A stretch of DNA of 64,000 bases from Apiotrichum sp. Y4204 (lineage: Eukaryota; Basidiomycota; Tremellomycetes; Trichosporonales; Trichosporonaceae). A model generated the notes under the pieces. It worked only from the letters and a program-made list of their open reading frames with translations, made no database searches and had not been told where the DNA came from. Shown here one piece after another: positions 10,645-21,393 of the stretch (positions are counted from its first letter, which is position 1; the number at the start of each line of letters is the position of its first letter). The stretch spans positions 496,001-560,000 of the forward strand of contig JAMYHL010000003.1 of assembly GCA_025531455.1 (NCBI GenBank), given 5' to 3'. Made by a program: the position numbers and the translations under genes.

Positions 10645-11618
10645 ATGCCGCGCCCAAACGACAGTCCCGACGTTGCCGCGTCCAAGACGCTCTCCTACAT
10701 CCTGCGCCACGGCGCCGAGAAGGAGGGCCTGCACATGCGCGCCGACGGCCTCATCCGCCTGAGTGATGTGGTGCGTCCCCTAATATTATGTTCCCTGTTC
10801 TGACGCCAGCTCGCCCGCCCGAAGATGAAGGCAGTGGACGAGGCGACGGTCTTTCGCCTCGTGGAGGAGAATGCCAAGAAGCGCTTCGAGCTTGTGTTCG
10901 GGTACGATCCCTCGCCGCCGAAGCCGAAAAAGCAAAAGGCGCCGAAGAAGAAGGCGCCGAAACCGGTCGAGGCACTCGGAGAGCAGCTCGCGGCCGTGGC
11001 GATCCCCGACCCTGTTCCAGAGCCCGCAGTGCCGAAATGGGAGGAACTCGCATTTGTGGTCCTCGACCCCTCCGAGGCGGGGACGACACCCGAGAAGGGC
11101 GAGTGGTACATCCGCGCGTCGCAGGGCCACACGCTCAAGGTCGATGAGACAATGCTTCTCGTCCCCGTGGCCGACGACGAGAACGGGCGCGCGCGCGCCG
11201 GAATGCTAGTGCACGGCACGCAGTGGAAGCTGTGGGATGTGCTGAGTGCGTAGATTATCAACGTTTGTGCTGACGCCAGAAACGGACGGACTGTCTCGCA
11301 TGCAGAGGCAGCACGTGCACCTCGCCCCGGCTCTCCGTGACCACCGCATCAGTGAGATACATATCCAATGTCAGACTGACAATAGCGCCCCGTCCAAACT
11401 CGACGCTCCTTATTTTCCTCTCTCTTCCTGCCCTCCTCGCCGCTGGCGTGCCAGTGTACACGTCCGCGAACGGTGTGGTCCTCACTCCCGGCGACGCAGA
11501 TGGCAGGGTGCGCCCGGAGCTGTGGGCGCGCGCCGTGCGCGTCGACCAGGGACGCCGCGTGCTTGTTTGGGAGAACGGGAAGGAGGTTGAGCGCGAGCTG
11601 GCCGAGGACGAAGAGTAG
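10645..11618 (+). CDS. TPT1: tRNA 2'-phosphotransferase
   Basis: Last enzyme of tRNA splicing. It moves the 2'-phosphate left at the ligated junction to NAD+, giving ADP-ribose 1'',2''-cyclic phosphate. Exons 10645-10770, 10810-11245, 11280-11351 and 11386-11618 sum to 288 residues. Family signatures run along the protein: SKTLSYILRHGAEKEGL with the R-H pair, DGLIRLSDV, WYIRASQGHT (the R-x-x-x-G-H active-site element), LVHGT, LSRMQRQHVHLAP and, near the end, PVYTSANGVVLTPGD. All core KptA/TPT1 elements are present. A Lys/Pro-rich insert (KPKKQKAPKKKAPK) with an Ala/Glu-rich continuation separates the N-terminal winged-helix part from the ADP-ribosyltransferase fold and makes the protein longer than the yeast enzyme. 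It may act as a nuclear or RNA-binding basic patch, by inference. Confidence 0.95.
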
Positions 11619-12060
11619 TTTCATAGACGTGTATATAGATTGTAGACTACTTGTGCAGGGCTTCAGTTGCATCAGCCAAGGGCCGTGTATTGAGCGAGAG
11701 ATGACTCCCGTCAATAATGTCTCGTAGGCGTAGCAGTCCGCTGATAAAAACTGAAGATGAGATATGGCCTAGTCAAAGCGCTGTAACAGCGGTCAAAGAT
11801 GATGATTGGTAAAAGGCTTGACGGAGGAGTGATGTCCTCGCACCCGCCAGCCTCAGTTTAGTCAACGAGCTCCCAAGTCCAAAATTTATGCACATGTGAG
11901 TGGTCGTGTGCCCCTCGCATCCCGACACTGCCCATCCTGCACCTAACCGCATCTAAATCTATCCATACATGCAACAGTGGCCCAAGGGACCAATGATAAT
12001 GAAAGTGTGCAGCGCCCACAGGACGCTCCACATGCGAATCCTCGCCTACCGCTCGGCGGC
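11619..12060. other. intergenic between convergent genes
   Basis: Joint 3' flank of TPT1 (+) and the purine phosphoribosyltransferase gene (-). No gene seen. Confidence 0.5.
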
Positions 12061-13102
12061 TCACGGCTTGGGGTTGTCGACGCGCAGCGCGTCGTGCTCG
12101 TCAATGTCGCCCTCGCACTCCCAGGGGTATGCGAGCCAGACATCAGGCGTGTCGACCGCCGAAAAGTACTTTACGTCCGCGGGGATGTCGCCAGCCTTGG
12201 GCTTGAGCCTGTTGTGTGAGCTTTACAATTCAAGAAGCTTGAAAGTCGGTTACGGTTACTGTTACTCACTTGTTGTGGACGACGAAAATGGCAAGCTTGG
12301 TGGATTCGCGGAGGCGCTCGCGCTCGGCGGGGTCCTCGACGGCCTCGAGCTGCTTGACAATGTCCTTCTGCAGCTCGCGGATGGTGTACACGAGCGTCGT
12401 GCGGGTGTCGTCGACCTCGTCGACAATCAGGATGCGGCGGCCGAGGAGCCCGCCGTGCGCGAGCTTTGTGCCGAGCGTCGAAAAGTCGATCCACTGCGTG
12501 CGCACGACCTCGGTGCCGCAGACCTCCTCAATCTGTGCAGGTCAGTATAGATAGATTGGACTTTGGATCCATTTACTCACACCACCGAGCGACTCGTACA
12601 GCGTCAGACCGACGGCCTGGATCGGGATGTTGCGCTTCTTGCCGTTCTCCTCGGCCTTGCAGAAGCTGCGCAGGATGCGCGCCGGGATGAAGCCGCCGCC
12701 GCCGATCGCGATGAAGAGGTTGGGGGCTGGGGTCAGAGGCTATAACGAGGGATGACAGTGGCTAGCATGGGGCCAGAGTAGATGCCGCTCATGTCGCGCG
12801 ACACACGACTGGACTCGGGACTGCGATGCTGGGCCGCAACTAGTGCGCGCCATCGCACAGCACATCACACCAGCCATCGCGGCGCCAACCGCATCCACAT
12901 CCACGCCCTGCATGCCGCACCGCATCGACCATGCCGTTCCTCGCGCCCTTGGCACTCGCCGGCATCCCGCCAGGCGCCAGACTCACCAAACTCCTCCATG
13001 ATGCGGGGTGCGGAGGCCTTGATGGCCTTGTGCACGTCGTTGTACGACAGGCGGAGCCTGGAGTCAGCGCCGGATGGGCCTGAGGACGTACATCTGAGGC
13101 AT
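12061..13102 (-). CDS. purine (hypoxanthine/xanthine/guanine) phosphoribosyltransferase
   Basis: Salvages purine bases by joining them to PRPP in the cytosol. Five exons (minus): 13102-13092, 13057-12987, 12726-12581, 12532-12270 and 12208-12061, exactly 212 residues, close to yeast Hpt1/Xpt1. The first exon is only 11 nt (MPQ plus two bases). The protein reads on as LRLSYNDVHKAI, then FIAIGGGGFIPARILRSF, QAVGLTLYESLGG, VVRTQWIDFSTLG and the PRPP-binding loop ILIVDEVDDTRTT. It ends VWLAYPWECEGDIDEH, the typical C-terminus of the fungal HPT1/XPT1 group. Sequence alone cannot say whether hypoxanthine-guanine or xanthine is the preferred base. Intron 2 (12727-12986, 260 nt) is unusually long here. 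The upstream spacer carries an 18-T run. Confidence 0.93.
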
Positions 13103-13564
13103 GGCGGGCGAGTGAATGCGGGGGGAATTAACGATTGAGAAGAGCGAGCAGAGACGCAGAAATGCAGAGACAGAAGACAGGAAAGAGAGATGTCTGAGAT
13201 AAGAAGTGACGCTAGTCACAGTGACGATGTACGCGGTCTATTCGGGGCAGATTTTTCAGACTTTTTTTTTTTTTTTTTTCTCTACAGTGTGACATGTCCG
13301 ATCTCGTCGGAGCGCGGCGGTCGCCACCGATGACACCGGACATGGCGCGAAACACGAGATAGCGAATCATGGACAAGTCGAATGCACACGGCGCTCGGTG
13401 CGCGGTAGGTCGTGTTCGTCACTCGGGGCTCGGCGCGGGGCGGCGCATCGCAGCGGAGCAGATCGCAGGGCACGGGGTATATGTATGCATGTGCACACTC
13501 TATGGCTCGTACTCTGCCGACGCGCCGGCCGCCACTCCACCGGCTCCCTCGCTCCCACACCCTT
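13103..13564. other. intergenic with poly(T) run
   Basis: Upstream of the purine phosphoribosyltransferase gene and downstream of FMC1 (both minus). A homopolymer of about 18 T lies at 13262-13279; on the minus strand it is a poly(A) tract, which could be a promoter dA:dT element. No gene seen. Confidence 0.55.
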
Positions 13565-14205
13565 CTACTCTCCTTCCTTCTTGTACTCGACCGGCGTGTC
13601 GAGGCCGACGCGGCGCGCCGACGCATTGATGCGCTCCGCCTCAGACATGCCGATTGTCGGGTTGTACCGTTTGACAAGCTCCTGTTGGTGTTAGTCGGGC
13701 TGGGAATGCATGTTCTGATTTCTGGCGTCGCTCAGGATACTGTTTCTGCCTTCAGAACTCGTTTCGTTCCGAACACCGCCCGACCCCGCCCACCAGCAAC
13801 AGGACACTGCACATCCCTCCCCTCTCTCATCTCTCTCGCTCTCTGCCCCTCGCTCCACTCACAGCATGTAACCTTGCAGCCCGCAGGAAATCCCGGGCCT
13901 CCGTGATCGCGCGGTCGACGAGCTGCGGCTGCGGCTTCTTCACCGCCTCGTCGATCATTGATCGCAGCTCCTTCTGCACCAGCGGGTTGCGCGTCGCGCG
14001 GGGTTTCGGGGACTGCAATGTCAGCGATGATCAGAAGTAGATAAATCTTGGAGCTCAGAGCTGCCTCGCGACTCAGGTGGGCGGAGCTCGCGTCTGCTCA
14101 GTCGAGTTTGCTCCCATTCTTCGCTCGTTCACCGCCCTTCAGACTTACCCCGAGACGCAGCTCGCGCAGGAGAGAGCGGTACACGTGTGTCGTCGGCTTC
14201 TGCAT
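13565..14205 (-). CDS. FMC1: FMC1-like LYR protein, mitochondrial F1-ATPase assembly
   Basis: Small matrix protein needed for assembly of the F1 sector of ATP synthase (role known from yeast Fmc1). Exons (minus) 14205-14149, 14012-13863 and 13681-13565 give 107 residues with clean phase-0 joins. The N-terminus MQKPTTHVYRSLLRELRLG is the family's LYR-type start (YRSLLREL). The middle (NPLVQKELRSMIDEA...EARDFLRAARL) is helical. The C-terminus ELVKRYNP, EAERINASARRVGLDTPVEY is the diagnostic Fmc1 ending. The start at 14205 is the only Met before the LYR element. It shares a 227-bp divergent promoter with IST1. Confidence 0.85.
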
Positions 14206-14432
14206 GGCGGTGGGGTGTGTGATGGTGAGCAAGGTGCGAATGGTAGCGAACTCGAGTCCGTTGTTCGGACCTGAATTCGGACGCTGGAGACGAACATTTT
14301 GGTTCCGTCCCACCTCTTGCGTCGTGTGACGACATTGCCGCTGCTTGGATCCTCAGCCGCCACCGGGTAGGTGTCCATCAATACATCGAGCTCTCCAAAC
14401 CCCATCCACATCCTCACTCCCATCCACTCACG

Positions 14433-15424
14433 ATGCTCCCCTGGAACCCGGCGCGGACAAAAGTGCGTACCATCGAGCTCTGGGACTGATCGTTGCTTAC
14501 CCCCAGGTCCAGATAAAGCTCTCGATCCAGCGCCTGCGCACGCTGCAGGAGAAGAAGCTCGCGCTGGCCAAGAAGGCGCGGCGCGACATTGCAGACCTGC
14601 TACAGAAGGGGCGCGTCGAGACCGCCAAGCTGCGTGTCGAGGGGTTGATCCAGGACGATATCTATGTGGAGCTTCTCGAGCTGCTCGAGGTACGACCGGG
14701 GGATTTATTCGTGCTCACGCCAGCTCTATGCCGAGATGCTGCAGGCGCGCTTTGGCCTCCTCGACGCCCCCTTGTATGTCGACTCCGGGGATATAGCTGA
14801 TGACAGTGGCAGTGGCAATAGCGAGAAGCCCGAGTCGAGTATTGCCGACGCGGTGTGTGCGATCGTGTACGCCGCCCCGCGCACCGAGCTCAAGGAACTT
14901 CATGTGCTGCGCGAGATTCTGATGCACAAGGTGGGTGCAGTGGCGGCGCGAGCGTACCCAGCCCGACGGTGGTCTGCTGTTTTTTGCCTCCTTCTGCAAT
15001 TGCTTACTCTGTTTAGTATGGCCGCAACTTTGCGCTCTCCCTCCAGCCGTCCGACCCGCCGCCCGCGTCCGTCCCGCCGCGCATCCTCTCCAAACTCGCA
15101 GTGTACCGTCCCCCCGCAGCGCTCGTTGACGCGTACCTTGCCGAAATAGCAAAGGGCTATGGTGTGCCGTACCAAACTGCGGCGGAGATCGAGGCCGAGG
15201 TCGAAGCGGGAGACGAAGAGGAGAAGGATGAGGGGAGCGGGAGTGGCGGCGAGGGTGGTGTCAAGGAGGCGATTGCGCTCGCTGTCGAGGGGGATGAGAA
15301 GCGCGCGTCGACGTCGCCTTCCCCCGCACCTGTTTCTGCCTCCCCGCGCACGATTGTGGTCAAGAAGCCGACCGAGGACGACGACCTCGCGGCACGGTTC
15401 GCAAGGCTCAAGAAGGTTGGATGA
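14433..15424 (+). CDS. IST1: IST1-like ESCRT-III-associated protein
   Basis: Regulates Vps4 and ESCRT-III in endosomal sorting and membrane scission. Exons 14433-14462, 14507-14689, 14724-14930 and 15017-15424 sum to 275 residues. The Ist1 domain begins at once: MLPWNPARTK, VQIKLSIQRLRTLQEKK, KKARRDIADLLQKGR, ETAKLRVEGLI with DDIYVELLELLE, ARFGLL and, from the last exons, YAAPRTELKELHVLREIL and YGRNFAL. The C-terminal part is acidic and Ser/Glu-rich (EAGDEEEKDEGSGSGGEG), likely flexible. It ends LAARFARLKKVG, a helix reminiscent of the MIM1 motif (consensus around LxxRLxxLK) that binds MIT domains of Vps4, by inference. The start is the only ATG in frame in the short first exon. Confidence 0.93.
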
Positions 15425-15614
15425 AGGGGTTGAGTGTACTTGGGATGCATGGTCCCGTTTGGACTGACAGTGTATATGACCCTGACCCAGCGTGTGGTGT
15501 ACTATACAAAGGTGGTCTACAATGCCTGACAGGTTGCTGCTCTACTTATGAATGGCTACGGTTGGGACCACACCTGTTGAAATCAGCGAGCTCGTCTTCG
15601 TTTCTAGCTTACGA

Positions 15615-16133
15615 TCACTCAGTCAGACTGAGCCCCATCTCGCGGTGCACACGCGTGACCGTCGATCCAGTGGCGAGCGCGTACTGCCGTCAGCTAATCT
15701 CCGCGTGTGTTAAGCTAACGCGGCCGATGAGCGCCTGCGCGCCGTCCTTGATCTCGTTGTAGGTGTGCAGCAGGCGGATGTGGCGGTTCACGATCGCTGT
15801 GGCGTCGCGGTCGCTGTCGGTGAGCAGAGAAACGGTGGCGAAAGAAGAATGACCAAGTGGCTGGAAAGAGCGGAAGCCGAGAAGGAAGGGAAGACCAAGT
15901 ATGAGATGAGACCAAGAGCAATCCAGAATCGACATCGAGAAGGAAAACTCCACTCACCCCAGCTGAGCCTCCAACGCCGCCACTTCCGCCTCGAGGGCCG
16001 CGACGCGCGCATCGGACGCGGTTTGTGTCTGCTCGGCCTTTTCGGTGTGGTCCTGGGTGTTAGAAGCCGTTGACCGGATCTACCGAATCACATGTTCATG
16101 ATACGGTCGGCTTACTTTTGATGTGGTTGTCAT
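15615..16133 (-). CDS. SWI5: SWI5/SAE3-type DNA recombination mediator
   Basis: Small partner of Sfr1 that stimulates Rad51/Dmc1 strand exchange (known for the family). Four exons (minus): 16133-16116, 16052-15958, 15813-15720 and 15683-15615, exactly 91 residues. After MTTTSK a heptad-rich helix (ARVAALEAEVAALEAQL) gives a coiled coil. The conserved Swi5 core is HIRLLHTYNEIKDGAQALIGR, ending TRVHREMGL; it corresponds to the LHxYNxxKDxxQxLIG signature. No single open frame longer than about 60 codons covers this gene, so automated callers may miss it. It tails towards IST1 (190 bp) and diverges from the TatD-like gene. The leader (about 16145-16235, read on the minus strand) is pyrimidine-rich. 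Confidence 0.88.
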
Positions 16134-16715
16134 TGCTCTGATAGCTGCTGGGAGAGCTGTTATTTCAATAATGAGAAGAGAGATGAGAGAGGATGGGTGA
16201 TGGAGAGAAGGAAAGAAGATGAAGAAGAGAAGATGCACCGATACGAGTCGTTTGCAGAATGGGCAGCTCGGCCGAAAGGAAAGAGTACGGTACAGAAGGA
16301 AGACACGTTACAACATGCCACTGCAAGCTGAAGGTGACGAGAATCGCGTGGATCTTCGTCAACTGCCTCTGTGATCTGTGCCGCCGTAGCGCTTTTGCGG
16401 CCATCCAACCGCTACCGCTTTCACTTGCCGTCACTTCCCTCCGCGCCGACGCAAAGCTCGTCTTCTTGATATCATGGTGACATGCAGTACTTAGTATACC
16501 CAGAAGAAGCGCCACCTGGGTGTGACATGCATATCTTACCCCGAATGTTTGTCGCGTGCCACTACAATGTGATGCTCCAGCAGCAGCGTTGGATGACCTC
16601 ACACCTCCACCTTGTGGTCAACCTCCACTCTGCACCTCCATCAACCTTCCCTCGGCCATCGCGTCTATCTTCACTCTGCCCAACCTCTCTTGAACCCCGC
16701 TTCTCGCTTCACACA
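16134..16715. promoter_or_regulatory. divergent promoter, SWI5 / TatD-like gene
   Basis: 582 bp between two start codons. Pyrimidine-rich tracts face both ways: about 16145-16235 on the minus strand for SWI5 and about 16610-16710 on the plus strand for the TatD-like gene. No coding frame judged real. Confidence 0.5.
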
Positions 16716-17772
16716 ATGTCCAGCTCGGCTCCAGAATGGGAGAACATCTCCCTCCCATCACCCGACATCCTCAGGCACCGTGAGCGAGCCGCCTCATCCC
16801 CAGTTCTAACGCCAGTGACCGACGCGCACTGCCATCCGACGGACAGCACCCGCGGCGTCGAGGCTATCCGTCTCGGCGGGCTAGCGGCCATGGCGACGCA
16901 GGATGACCAGGACGCAGTTGCAGCTCTTGCGGAGGACAGACCGTGGCCCTCCAGCTCAGGCGTGGGGATTATTCCAGCATTCGGTGCGTCAGATGACCGT
17001 GTCCGTTGATCTGACACCAGGCTATCACCCATGGTTCGCCCACCGCTTCACGCTCTCTGATACAACAAAGGAGGAGCACTACCGCTCCATTCTCTCTCCC
17101 CGAACAGACCAAGAGGATGAATTCGCGCACTTCCTTCCCCTCCTCCCGGACCCAGAACCCTTCGCCCCGCGCCTGGAACGCATACGGGAGAATATCGCGG
17201 CCGTCCAGAAACGAGGACAGAAGGCAATCGTGGGCGAGATCGGGGTCGATAGCGGCGCAAAGGTCCCATGGCGCTCTGGAGATTCTGGCGGTCTAACGCC
17301 GTTCAAAACATGCATGGCGCACCAGAGCGCGATTGCGCGCGCGCAGATCGACCTCGCCGTGGAGCTGGCCGTGAGCGTGAGCATGCACGCGCACGGCGCG
17401 GTCCTCCCTCTCCTGTCGGACGCGATGAGCGGGCACGGGAAGCGCTTTTCGCGGACGCATATCTGTATTCACAGCTGCACGCTCGCGCCGAACGAGGTGG
17501 CATTCCTCGCGAAGAAGGGCAATTTCTTCTTCTCGCCGTCGGTGGCGATTACGGCGGGCCGGAAACGTGGTGATGACGCGGTGCGGTCCATTCCCGACGA
17601 CAGGGTTCTGGTCGAGAGTGATGCGGGCGATGTGAAGCAGATGGAGCGGAGAGTATGGGCCGCGGTCCTGTGGGTTGCAAAAGTGAAGGGGTGGGAGGTC
17701 GAGGACGTGTGGGGTGATCAGGAAGGGGCGGTCCACATCTTTGAACGGAACTGGGAAAAGTTCTTGTTGTAG
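16716..17772 (+). CDS. TatD-family metal-dependent hydrolase (Scn1-like)
   Basis: Predicted metal-dependent hydrolase or DNase of the TatD/amidohydrolase TIM-barrel group. Exons 16716-16983 and 17021-17772 (37-nt intron) give 339 residues. Metal-binding TDAHCHP sits at 35-41. GYHPWFAHR follows directly after the splice. IVGEIGVDSG carries the conserved Glu of strand 4. Later come HAHGAVLP, ICIHSC, FFFSPSVA and, near the end, VLVESDAGD, the TatD Asp strand. The barrel elements are in the usual order. The nearest recognised group is fungal Scn1/Cut9-interacting proteins, by memory of motif spacing, so substrate and pathway are open. The start at 16716 follows a pyrimidine-rich leader; upstream in-frame ATGs lie within it. 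Confidence 0.9.
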
Positions 17773-19418
17773 ATTACACTGTAGAGGTCTATGTGGCCTA
17801 GAGACATATCAGAAGTTAGCCTGTGAAGGAAGTCACTGCACTGCGGTGTTGGGTTCGATGAGGTGAAGAGCACGGTGTATTGCCTCTGCCCCAAAGGGTT
17901 AGAGTTACTGACGTCTTAACGAAATGTGGGTCTTCAATTGTTCTCATTTCTCCGCTCCTCTGACCCACCTAACCCCTCTGACTCTCCTTTTCGATATTCT
18001 TTGCCTTCATTCGATGCTGGCAGCACCAGCCCTCGTCCAGCATGTCTCAGTACAAGGTGGTATGGTTGAGGGACGGCTCAGTAGATTACAATGAGCTCTC
18101 AAACAGCACTCTGCTCTCCATCTCGTTCTGCTCTCTCAACAACCAACCATCAGCCGCGACAGTGTTGCCCTTCCCAGCATAGGTGCCTTCCCCATCTGCC
18201 TCCTCTCGATGCTCCGTTGTCGTAGTATTCAATGTCGTCTGCTTCCACAAAGCCTCGATCAAGGCCAGCCAGGTATCGGCCCCGCTTCGGAGTCCGGAGT
18301 CCTTCAGTCCGGAATCATCAGTCCACGTGAGCTTCCCGTGGCCACACCAATTCACCAAGATCCCAAGATAAGGTCTTCTTCTTAGCCTCTTGGCTTTCCG
18401 GTAATCTGTTCCGAGTGCGGCCGCAGAGCCCTCGCCTATTGGTATTGCCGAGAACATCTCCCACTCCACCCCCACCGATCATCACGGCACCAGCGGGGCA
18501 CAGGATGCCATCCAATCCATTATCCCCACCCTACACCCCGCTCGACACGAGAGATCATTGCGAGTGAGAGAAAGCGGCCGTGCGGCCGTGCGGAGATGGA
18601 ATGGGGACGAGTCCGAGCCACTACTAAGTCAGCAAAAGTCGGTGGCCAGTGGACGCCCCGGCCACTCTGCTCGCAATCTCTCATCTTGGGATTGTTGTTG
18701 CTCTCCATCCCACTATTGCATCTTCAGCGTTGTCCAGCTCACGGAACGAAACAAGGCCAGCGTCAAGCTCGCACGCTCGCACGCTCCACTCTCTCCCGTT
18801 GTTGTATCGCATTGCTCGCCAGCCGTACCACTCTTCCGCACCAGGCATTGCCCAACCCCCCAAGACGTGCTCTTCCCCACACTCCACACTTTCGCTCAAA
18901 CCTCCACTTCCGAACATCCCGACGTTCGTCTCTCCTCCCGCGCGCGCCTATCTGCGTCCCTTTTTAAGAATTACTCCGTCACGGTCCAGGATCCAGGATC
19001 CCAGGGGCTAGGAACTAGTCGCGCGTACTTTTGTGAGTGGTTGGATTTTGGGGGTCTGAAAAACGAAGAATCAAGCGAGGAGAGAGACGGAAGATTGCGC
19101 GATGATGCGTGACTGCAGACACATGCAGAAGGAGAAAAGCCATGGTGTGCGCAATCTCTCTTTCGCGATTGCGAGATCACAGAGTAGATTATCTGGAAGA
19201 AGAGAAGAGAGCGTGGTTTTTGCATGCCTATCAAGCTGTAGTGATAGCCAAAAAAGGTGTGCGTTTGTCGCTGTCGATTATGGACCCGATCCCATTGGAA
19301 CCGCTCCGAGCACCGTGCGGGCAGGGTGGTTACTGACTGCCAGCACAGCGAGACACCCAGCACCCCCACCCCCGTCCAATTCCCCCGGTCACTCTCCCCC
19401 TCCCTCCCCATCCCCTAA
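17773..19418. other. long intergenic region upstream of pyrophosphatase
   Basis: About 1.65 kb without a convincing gene. A minus frame at 18086-18475 is open but shows no recognisable family and lacks splice-supported neighbours. Near 18570-18590 a short GC repeat (CCGTGCGG twice) occurs. The last 60 bases (19360-19418) are almost pure C/T, probably the core promoter of the pyrophosphatase gene. Confidence 0.5.
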
Positions 19419-19487
19419 ATGTCCGTCAACACCACCCTTCGTCGTCTCCACACTACCGTCTCCCATCTCTCAAAACAGTCGCCAAAA

Positions 19488-21086
19488 ATGTCAGAGTACA
19501 CCACCCGCGTCATCGGCGCGCCCAACTCGCTCGAGCACCGCGTCTACATCGAGAAGGACGGCAAGGTCGTCTCGCCTTTCCAGTGAGACCTGGCGGAAGT
19601 GGGTGGAGAGAGGAGGGTTCGACGTTGGCGGGCTTTACGCTGCGCTTGGACGCCAGCACGACAGTGAGGGAGCTCTAGATGGCGACCGAACGTGTGTCGC
19701 GCTGCTGCTTTGCACCTGCTTGCTATCACGGATCGATCCGAGGTCGCCTATCCGAACGTGTACCGAGCTGCGGGCAGCCACTTTGCAGCCCGGTCGGTCT
19801 CGTTCCACTTGATCCTCATGATCATCGACTTGGAGTCGACGCTCCACGATGCTCAGCGCATCAGTTGGCGAGCACACCCGGCGCTCCACCATCGAGCACG
19901 CTGTCGCACACCGCCAACTTTTCCTTCTTTCCTCCACTTCCCTCCACCTCGCGAGAACCCGCTAACATCAGCGACATCCCCCTCTTCGCCGATGAGTCCC
20001 AGAACATCCTCAACAGTGAGTCCGCGCGTCGTGCGTCGCTAATATTCAGTGATTGTTGAGGTTCCCCGCTGGACCAACGCCAAGATGGAGATCTCCAAGG
20101 AGGAGGCCTTCAACCCCATCCTCCAGGGTGAGCTGGAGTGGAGTGGAATGGTGGCACTGTGGACGTTGCCAGAGTCGTGATCGTGCTCGCCCAGGCGCAG
20201 TGGTTGCCCAGCGGCTGCGTCTGTGTTGCGTTGTGCATTTGCAGCGCTTAGCAGTCAACTTCACTGACGGCGCGTCTCGCCCGTGACACTGATCCATTTT
20301 CCTGGATGACCCTTCCGAACAAACACTGACAACCCCAGACACTAAGAAGGGCAAGCTCCGCTTTGTTCGCAACTGCTTCCCGCACCACGGCTACATCTGG
20401 AACTACGGTGCCTTCCCCCAGACCTGGGAGGACCCCAACCAGAAGCACCCCGAGACCGGTGCGAACGGCGACAACGACCCCCTTGACGTCTGCGAGATCG
20501 GTGAGGCTATCGGCTACACCGGCCAGATCAAGCAGGTCAAGGTGCTCGGCATCATGGCGCTCCTCGACGAGGGCGAGACCGACTGGAAGGTCATTGTCAT
20601 CGACGTCAACGACCCCCTCGCCGCCAAGGTCAACGACGTCGAGTCGCTTGAGCGCCACCTCCCCGGTCTCCTCCGCGCGTCCAACGAGTGGTTCCGGTGA
20701 GTTTTGTCGCTCTTTTAATCAAGACAACTACTCACATTTTCCAGCATCTACAAGATCCCTGACGGCAAGCCCGAGAACGTCTTCGCCTTCTCCGGCGAGG
20801 TCAAGCCCAAGGTTAGTAGACGGCGACTGTCGCGTTCAAATTGTCCGCATATTAACTCTTTTTACAGAAGTACGCCGTTGAGGTGATCCTCGAGTGCCAC
20901 GAGGCGTGGAAGAAGCTCATCACCGGCAAGACGACCCCGGGCAAGATTGCGCTCGCGAACTCGTCCGTCGAGGGCTCCAAGGACCGCCAGGACTCCTCCT
21001 CCGTGCCCCCCGCCAGCCCCAAGCCGGCCGCCCCGATCGACCCCTCTATTGCCAAGTCGTTCTTCATCTCGTCCGCCTCGGCCTAA
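19488..21086 (+). CDS. IPP1: soluble inorganic pyrophosphatase
   Basis: Hydrolyses pyrophosphate to two phosphates with Mg2+, pulling biosynthesis forward. Exons 19488-19582, 19972-20015, 20050-20127, 20339-20696, 20745-20811 and 20868-21086 sum to 286 residues, the size of yeast Ipp1. Motifs: [23 protein letters not shown] strand ([14 protein letters not shown]), [16 protein letters not shown], the metal-binding signature [11 protein letters not shown], and [15 protein letters not shown]. The ATG at 19488 has A at -3. An upstream ATG at 19419 is in frame with no stop between and would add [19 protein letters not shown] plus four residues, a mitochondrial-type leader. It has T at -3 (weak context), so one gene may supply both cytosol and mitochondria. 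Introns 1 (389 nt) and 3 (211 nt) are long for this window. Confidence 0.97.
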
Positions 21087-21393
21087 GCCGCCTTGTTGCG
21101 ATAGAGAGAGAGAGAGTAGGGTGGCGGAAAACGGAAAATACATATGTTTATATGCACTGGAGTGAAGCTGTCAAGTGGAAGTGGAAGTGCAAGTCACACG
21201 GGACTGACCTGCGGAGCTGTCTCCAAGAGTGGAGGAACTGACAAGCCGGAGATCTGACGCTGAAGATGGGCAAAAGTATGAGGCTGAGGTCCCATTGTGA
21301 GGCACAGTGCGTCCCGAAAGGATCAACCTCACCACCGCGTCTAATACGAATCCTGCATGGTATTGTACATATGAATCCGGCCCCCATGGCACA

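Noticed and set aside
18086..18475. Minus-strand open frame of about 129 codons
   Set aside because: No recognisable motif, no supporting splice sites with neighbours, and a non-ATG beginning; left as intergenic.
20128..20338. Intronic snoRNA inside the long pyrophosphatase introns
   Set aside because: No paired box C (RTGATGA) and box D (CTGA) with flanking stem could be found in introns 1 or 3.
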